Shown here in pieces: positions 56,941 to 64,000 of a stretch of DNA of 64,000 bases. Every line of letters starts with the position of its first letter. Position 1 is the first letter of the stretch. The notes under the pieces were generated by a model. The model was not told where the DNA came from and made no database searches. It worked only from the letters and a program-made list of their open reading frames with translations. The stretch comes from Cupriavidus sp. D39 (GTDB lineage: Bacteria > Pseudomonadota > Gammaproteobacteria > Burkholderiales > Burkholderiaceae), in the NCBI RefSeq assembly GCF_026627925.1, contig NZ_JAPNLE010000009.1, positions 496,001 to 560,000 of the forward strand, read 5' to 3'. The position numbers and the translations under genes were made by a program.

Positions 56941-58059
56941 TCAGATGCCCTGGCGGGAGTCCAGGTAATCCAGTGCCAGGTGCTTTTGCAATGCACGGGC
57001 CTGGCGCAAGGCGTCGAGCAATGCGCGCCGCTCGCCCGCCTCCAGTTCGTTCGGGGCCACATGATTGTGCATGGCCATGCCGCGCTCGAAGCAGCGCTGC
57101 TGTGTCTTCAGGCGCAACATCTGGATGCAATCGAAAGCGAGGATCCACGCTTGCACATCCTGCGGCTCCAGGCGTCCCGCCTCGCCGGCCCGCCTGAGGC
57201 GATCGGCCGTATTGCTGGCGCGGGCGCCGCAAGCCAGACCGTAGATGCGGGCCGCATCGATGAACAGCGTGGCGGCGTCCAGCTTCAAATCGATCGTTCC
57301 GGCGAACTCGCCGCTCTTCGGCACCACGAAGTCGCGCAGCAAGCCAAGCGGTACTTTGCGCCGCAGTGCATTCGTGGTCATCTGGAACAGGAAGCGCGGG
57401 TTGTCCGGCGCCATCTGCGCGAGCCAACCCGTCAACGCCTGTGCCAGATCGTCGGCGCCGTAAAGCGGCCGCAAGTCGAAGAAGATAGTGGCGTTAAGCA
57501 ACGCCAGCGGATCACCTTCGATGATCCAGCTCGCGAAGCGCTCCCGCCATTCATGAAGGTCGAGGCACCACTGCGGATTGCTCGCCATGATCTGGCCGGT
57601 GCACAGCGGGAACCCGCAAGCATCGAGCGCTTCGTTAATGCGCAGCGCCAGCGGCAGCATCCGGTCGCGCATTGCCTCTGCCCCGCCGCTGCCCGCCAGG
57701 ATCATCCCGTTGTCCTGGTCGCTCGACAGCGTCTGTTCCTGACGGCCTTCGCTGCCGAGGGCGATCCAGCACCAGCGCATACTCTCCATATCCTCCCCGG
57801 CACAAGCGAGATCGATCACGCGCCGCGTCAACGCATCGTTGAGCGTCGAGATGAACCGGGTGAGCGGCTCGGCTGCCGCCTGGCCCGCCATGCGATGCCA
57901 TAGCGATCGAATCTCCGCGGCTGCCCGCTGCAGGCCACCCTCGTCCTGCGCGCCGGCGATGCGGAGCCTGGCCCCCTCGATGTCGCGCGTGAACGCGCCG
58001 GCCTCGACGCCGGTCGGGTCGAATGCGGCGTCGGGATGGATCGTGGGCGGATCACTCAT
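56941..58059 (-). CDS. DUF294-type nucleotidyltransferase-like protein
   Basis: 372 residues. ALGSEGRQEQTLSSDQDNG (near residue 100) is the GS-x10-DxD active site of DUF294/GlnD-like nucleotidyltransferases, followed by a helical C-terminal DUF294 domain. Lacks CBS or cyclic-nucleotide domains often fused to it. Suggests nucleotidylylation of a protein or small molecule under control of the nearby sensors. Start 58059 has GAGGAAT. 10 bases after the sensor-exonuclease gene. Confidence 0.85.
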   Translation of the reverse strand: MSDPPTIHPDAAFDPTGVEAGAFTRDIEGARLRIAGAQDEGGLQRAAAEIRSLWHRMAGQAAAEPLTRFISTLNDALTRRVIDLACAGEDMESMRWCWIALGSEGRQEQTLSSDQDNGMILAGSGGAEAMRDRMLPLALRINEALDACGFPLCTGQIMASNPQWCLDLHEWRERFASWIIEGDPLALLNATIFFDLRPLYGADDLAQALTGWLAQMAPDNPRFLFQMTTNALRRKVPLGLLRDFVVPKSGEFAGTIDLKLDAATLFIDAARIYGLACGARASNTADRLRRAGEAGRLEPQDVQAWILAFDCIQMLRLKTQQRCFERGMAMHNHVAPNELEAGERRALLDALRQARALQKHLALDYLDSRQGI

Positions 58060-58069
58060 GGACGATTCC

Positions 58070-60231
58070 TCAGTACCGGATCCGCGCATAGTGGGTCTGT
58101 TGCGCGGCATCGCGTGCCTCCTTCAGGGTGCAGATGCCTATTTCCGCGAGCAAGGGGGTCATCTTGAGAAAGACCTCGCCGGTGACGATCGCGTCGCCCA
58201 GCGCGGTATGGCGGCCGATAATCGCCACGCCGAGACGGCCGGCGATCGCCTCCAGCGTGTGCTCAGCCTGATGGGGGTGGATCACTTGCGATAGCAGCAG
58301 CGTATCGAGGACCGGCTGCGTGAAGGCCGTGCCGGTTCTTGCCTCCAGCATTTGCAGGAACTTCATGTCGAACGCGGCGTTATGCGCGACAAGCACGGTG
58401 TCAGCGGCGAAACGGTGGAACTGCGGCAGCACGGTTTCGATCGGTGGCTGGCCATTGAGCATGGCGTGCGTGATGCCGTGAATCGCAATCGACCCGGCGC
58501 TCAATGCGCCACGCGGCTGGATCAGCTGGTCGAAGCTCTCCCGCTGCAGCAGACGGCCATTGACGATGCGCAAGGCGCCGATGGAGATGATCTCATCGCC
58601 GGCGGCAGGATCCAGCCCTGTGGTCTCGGTATCGAACACCGTGTAGTTGAGTTTCGAGAGCTGGCATTGGTCGATCTCGGCGCTCTGTCCCGGCCGGTGG
58701 AACAAGTCGAAATCGTAGAATTCCGGGCGGCCTTCCTGTGCCGGCGGGATGTCCAGCGCCGACCCGGGCTCGGAGACCGGCAGCATCAGACGGTAGCGAG
58801 CAACATCAGGCGACTCCCCGGCGGAACACACTGCCTCGCCGCCTTGGCGCGCGATAAGGGCGCTCAGCGAAAGCGCTGCGCCGGCCGCGTTGATCGGCAA
58901 CGGCGCGTTCTCCCACACCCGCAGCGTGTCGGCGGTCAGCGGCGTGCCGCGCCAAGTGAGATCGAGATAGGCCAGCCGGCCGGCACGATATAGCCCGAAG
59001 TGCAACTCGGTGACGCTGGCTTCGGTGGCGAGCCGCTGCGCAAGATAGGCCAGCGCCTGGGTCAATGCGTAGCTGTCCACCTTGAGCCACAACGTGGCGT
59101 CGACCGTATCGCTGGTGGCGACGCTGAGCGAGGGGCTGCCGATTCGTCGCAGCAGCAGCGCGAGCAGATCGGCGCCGCGCATCTCTTCGAGTTCCTGATG
59201 GCTGTCCATCCCGGCGCCGCGCTGATCCACGGCACGGCCGATCTGGTGCACCAGGCGCTGCGATTCGTCGTCGATGATGCCGGTGAGCTGGGTTCGCTTC
59301 GCAGCGCTCATTTCCGGGTACGCCTGGATGGCTTCCACCGCCGTACGGATATTCGCCAGCGTGGCGCGCGCATCTTGCGTGAGCGACTGCAGCAACGCGT
59401 CGCGGCGGCTGTCGGCCTCAACGTTGCGGGTGATGTCTTCCAACGTGAGCACGAAGCCATTGAGGGCGTGCGCGCTGTCGAACACGGGCGCCATGTGCGC
59501 GCGCACGATCTGGCCCTGCGCGAGCGTGGCGACAAATCCGGATACGGGTCTCGCCGCGCCGTCCCCGCTGTCCCGGAGTTGTTGCTGGATCTGCTCCAGC
59601 GCATGCAGGATGAGCCCACGCTCGATCGCGCCGAACACAGAACGGCCCAGCCCGATTGCCGCCATGCCAGCCGCAGGCGCGCCGCCCCGGCCGGTTTCGA
59701 GCAACTGCCTGGCGCTGTCGTTGTAGAGCAGTATTCGCCCTTCGATATTGCAGACCAGCACGCTCAAGGCAAGCTCCGCCATGAGCGCGGCGAGGCGGTT
59801 CTTTTCTTCGGCCAGCGCGCGGTTCGCCAGCTCGATTTTCTGCTGCACGCCGTCGTGCAGCGTCTGATGGGAAGCTGCCAGCAGGTTGAGCTTCTTGACG
59901 AGGATGCGCACGCCGCGCGCGCCTGTGGCGCGATGCGATGGCCAGGGTTGGCCGCAAGCAGCGCGGCGTCTTCGGCCAGGCGCGCGACCGGCGTCAGGTA
60001 AGCGTCGAACAACACTTTCAGGCCAAAGCCCAACGCTAGCAGCAGCAGCGCCGCGAGCACAATCCATAGCGCACCGCGCTGCAACACCAGCGCGCTCAAC
60101 CACGCGCGCTGCGCCTCCGGCAGATCGATTGCAAGCGGTAAGAGAATCGCGCCGACGACAAGTAGCTGCAGCAGGAAGAGCAGCGCCAATGTCACGCCAA
60201 AGCGGTATCGCGCGATCCACTTTTGAATCAT
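58070..60231 (-). pseudogene. Membrane PAS/pseudokinase protein with DEDDh exonuclease domain, frameshifted near its start
   Basis: 720 residues if repaired. Two N-terminal membrane helices (TLALLFLLQLLVVGAILLPL; IVLAALLLLALGFG), a HAMP-like linker, a PAS domain (VCNIEGRILLYNDSARQLL), a kinase-like helical region TQDARATLANIR where the phospho-His is lacking, a degenerate ATPase-like segment, and a C-terminal DnaQ-type exonuclease: FDTETTGLDP, AHNAAFDMKFL, HTALGDA. The frame breaks at 59922-59923 (GG needs GGG). Start 60231 overlaps the response regulator stop. Confidence 0.8.
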
Positions 60232-60610
60232 TCGAGGTCTCTCTGACAGCTCGCGAGCAATGCGCTCACCTGCTCGACCAGCGCCCTGGTGGAAAACGGC
60301 TTGGTGATATACGCATCGGCGCCCAGCGCGAGGCCCTTGGTCACCTCCAGGTCTCGTCCCTTCGCCGACAGCATGATCACCTTGACCCGATCCCACGCTT
60401 TGTTCTCCCGGATCTTCTGGCAGACCTCGAAGCCGCTACGCAGCGGGAGCATGATGTCGAGCAGGACAAGATCGGGCTGGAACGCGGTCATCTGCGCCAA
60501 GGCTGCCTCCCCATCGCGTGCGATGCCTACTTCATAGCCGCTTTGCTGCATCAGGAATTCCAAGGAGATGACGATGTTCGGTTCGTCGTCGACGATGAGG
60601 ACTTTGTGGG

Positions 60611-60614
<4 letters not shown>
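60228..60614 (-). CDS. Single-domain response regulator
   Basis: 128 residues, receiver domain only. VLIVDDEPN (acidic pocket), [13 protein letters not shown] (phospho-Asp near 53), IMLSAKG and YITKPFS (Lys). No DNA-binding domain, so it must act by protein contact, for example on the membrane exonuclease protein downstream. ATGA overlap with both neighbours. Confidence 0.93.
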
Positions 60615-63363
<2,749 letters not shown>

Positions 63364-63612
63364 TTCAGTCCTCCGGCACGGGTGCCGAGGGTCAGGCTGC
63401 GAGCGTCCTCTCCGCGGCGCTTTCTGTTCTGCCGTGAACGCCAGCAGGCCGATGAGCAACGTCCATGCGGCAAACAGGTAGCAGTACAACCGCGGGATGC
63501 CGAACCAGGTGAGCGTGTCGTTGAAGAGCGCCAGCAATGGGTAGTTGAACATCAGCCAGCCCAGGGCAAACAGCGCGATCAGACGGTGCCCGAGAAGGGA
63601 ACGGCGCAACAT
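63364..63612 (-). CDS. Small two-helix membrane protein in frame with the symporter-kinase
   Basis: About 83 residues before the kinase start: MLRRSLLGHRLIALFALGWL and YLFAAWTLLIGLLAFTAEQ are two membrane helices. Its own GAGGAACG site at 63612 supports translation. No stop separates it from the symporter-kinase frame, although that protein has its own strong start. In relatives this is a separate small protein, so a stop may be missing through a one-base change, or the two may be fused. Confidence 0.6.
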
Positions 63613-63649
63613 GAAACGTTCCTCAGTGACTTCAATGGCTTCAGTGGCT

Positions 63650-64000
63650 TCAGTGGCCGGAAGCACCCGATGCGCCGATGCCGGTTTCAGAGCGGACCTT
63701 CTGCGCCGGGTACCCTTCCCGGTCGATGCGGGCACGATCGCTGTGGTCCAGTATCGAGAACAGCCAGATGCCGACAAAACCCACGGTCATGGAAAACAGG
63801 GCGGGCGATGTGTAGGGAAAGATGGCATCCCTGTAGCCGAACACATCGACCCAGACCGACTTGGAGACAATGGTCAGGCCGACCGCGGTAATCAGGCCGA
63901 GAAAGCCGCCGATGGTCGCGCCGCGCGTCGTGCAGTCTTTCCACAGCACAGCCATGAACAACACGGGGAAGGTCGCCGATGCCGCCACCGCGAAGGCCAG
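63650..64000 (-). CDS. Cation/acetate symporter (ActP-like), C-terminal part only
   Basis: Enters from the right edge. LAFAVAASATFPVLFMAVLW, ATIGGFLGLITAVGLTIVS and SMTVGFVGIWLFSILD are the last membrane helices of the SSS acetate permease family. Ends 38 bases before the small membrane protein, same strand. It would bring acetate in for Acs. Confidence 0.8.
   Translation of the reverse strand: MAFAVAASATFPVLFMAVLWKDCTTRGATIGGFLGLITAVGLTIVSKSVWVDVFGYRDAIFPYTSPALFSMTVGFVGIWLFSILDHSDRARIDREGYPAQKVRSETGIGASGASGH

Overview
The window looks like a replicon of a Cupriavidus-type betaproteobacterium (Burkholderiaceae). The evidence is a high-GC genome, a beta-proteobacterial trimeric porin, a Bug/TctC receptor remnant, class I PHA synthase with phasin, and a second N-type rotary ATPase operon in the order atpDCQRBEFAG. 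No rRNA, tRNA or CRISPR array was seen.

Layout. 0-6 kb: a cut-off fatty-acid hydroxylase with a divergent LysR regulator, two tail-to-tail TetR regulators, and a divergent pair of flavin/2Fe-2S reductase and diiron oxygenase. 5.5-7.2 kb: a hipBA toxin-antitoxin pair with repeated operators. 7.4-10.4 kb: a nitronate monooxygenase-type gene broken by a 10-bp duplication, then a two-gene encapsulin/DyP-peroxidase nanocompartment operon.

10.9-29.6 kb: a catabolic gene block that seems to be one regulon. It holds an aldehyde dehydrogenase, amidohydrolase/deaminase, DoxX-like protein, aromatic-acid MFS transporter, porin, gamma-carbonic-anhydrase-like protein, intradiol ring-cleavage dioxygenase, solitary NMT1-like binding protein, RidA, cupin, quinone-oxidoreductase-like protein, BKACE enzyme, SDR, two LacI regulators and a chemoreceptor remnant. 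The same 14-bp palindrome, TGCAATCGATTGCA or a close variant, lies at almost every promoter in this block (11 sites). Gene fragments at 16-18.3 kb show decay and rearrangement in the middle of it. I infer a degradation island for a nitrogen-substituted aromatic compound; the substrate is unknown.

29.8-33.1 kb: two related DDE insertion elements in tandem. 33.4-39.2 kb: a small unknown protein and a B-family haem-copper oxidase operon with three multihaem cytochromes c. 39.3-47.6 kb: a lipid/PHA operon (acyl-CoA synthetase, acyl-CoA dehydrogenase, SatP-type acetate transporter, hydratase remnant, phasin, PHA synthase) divergent from a zinc alcohol dehydrogenase. 47.5-54.4 kb: the N-ATPase operon. 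54.6-64 kb: acetyl-CoA synthetase, a DUF294 protein, a membrane pseudokinase-exonuclease protein, a single-domain response regulator, a CrbS-like transporter-histidine kinase and the end of an acetate permease. Together the right half is an acetate/acyl-CoA/energy module. A second palindrome, GGTACG-N4-CGTACC, appears both at the PHA/alcohol dehydrogenase promoters and upstream of acs.

Sequence quality caution: at least eight otherwise healthy genes carry a frame break that one extra G or C, usually in a homopolymer run, would repair. Many of these 'pseudogenes' may be under-called homopolymers rather than real mutations.
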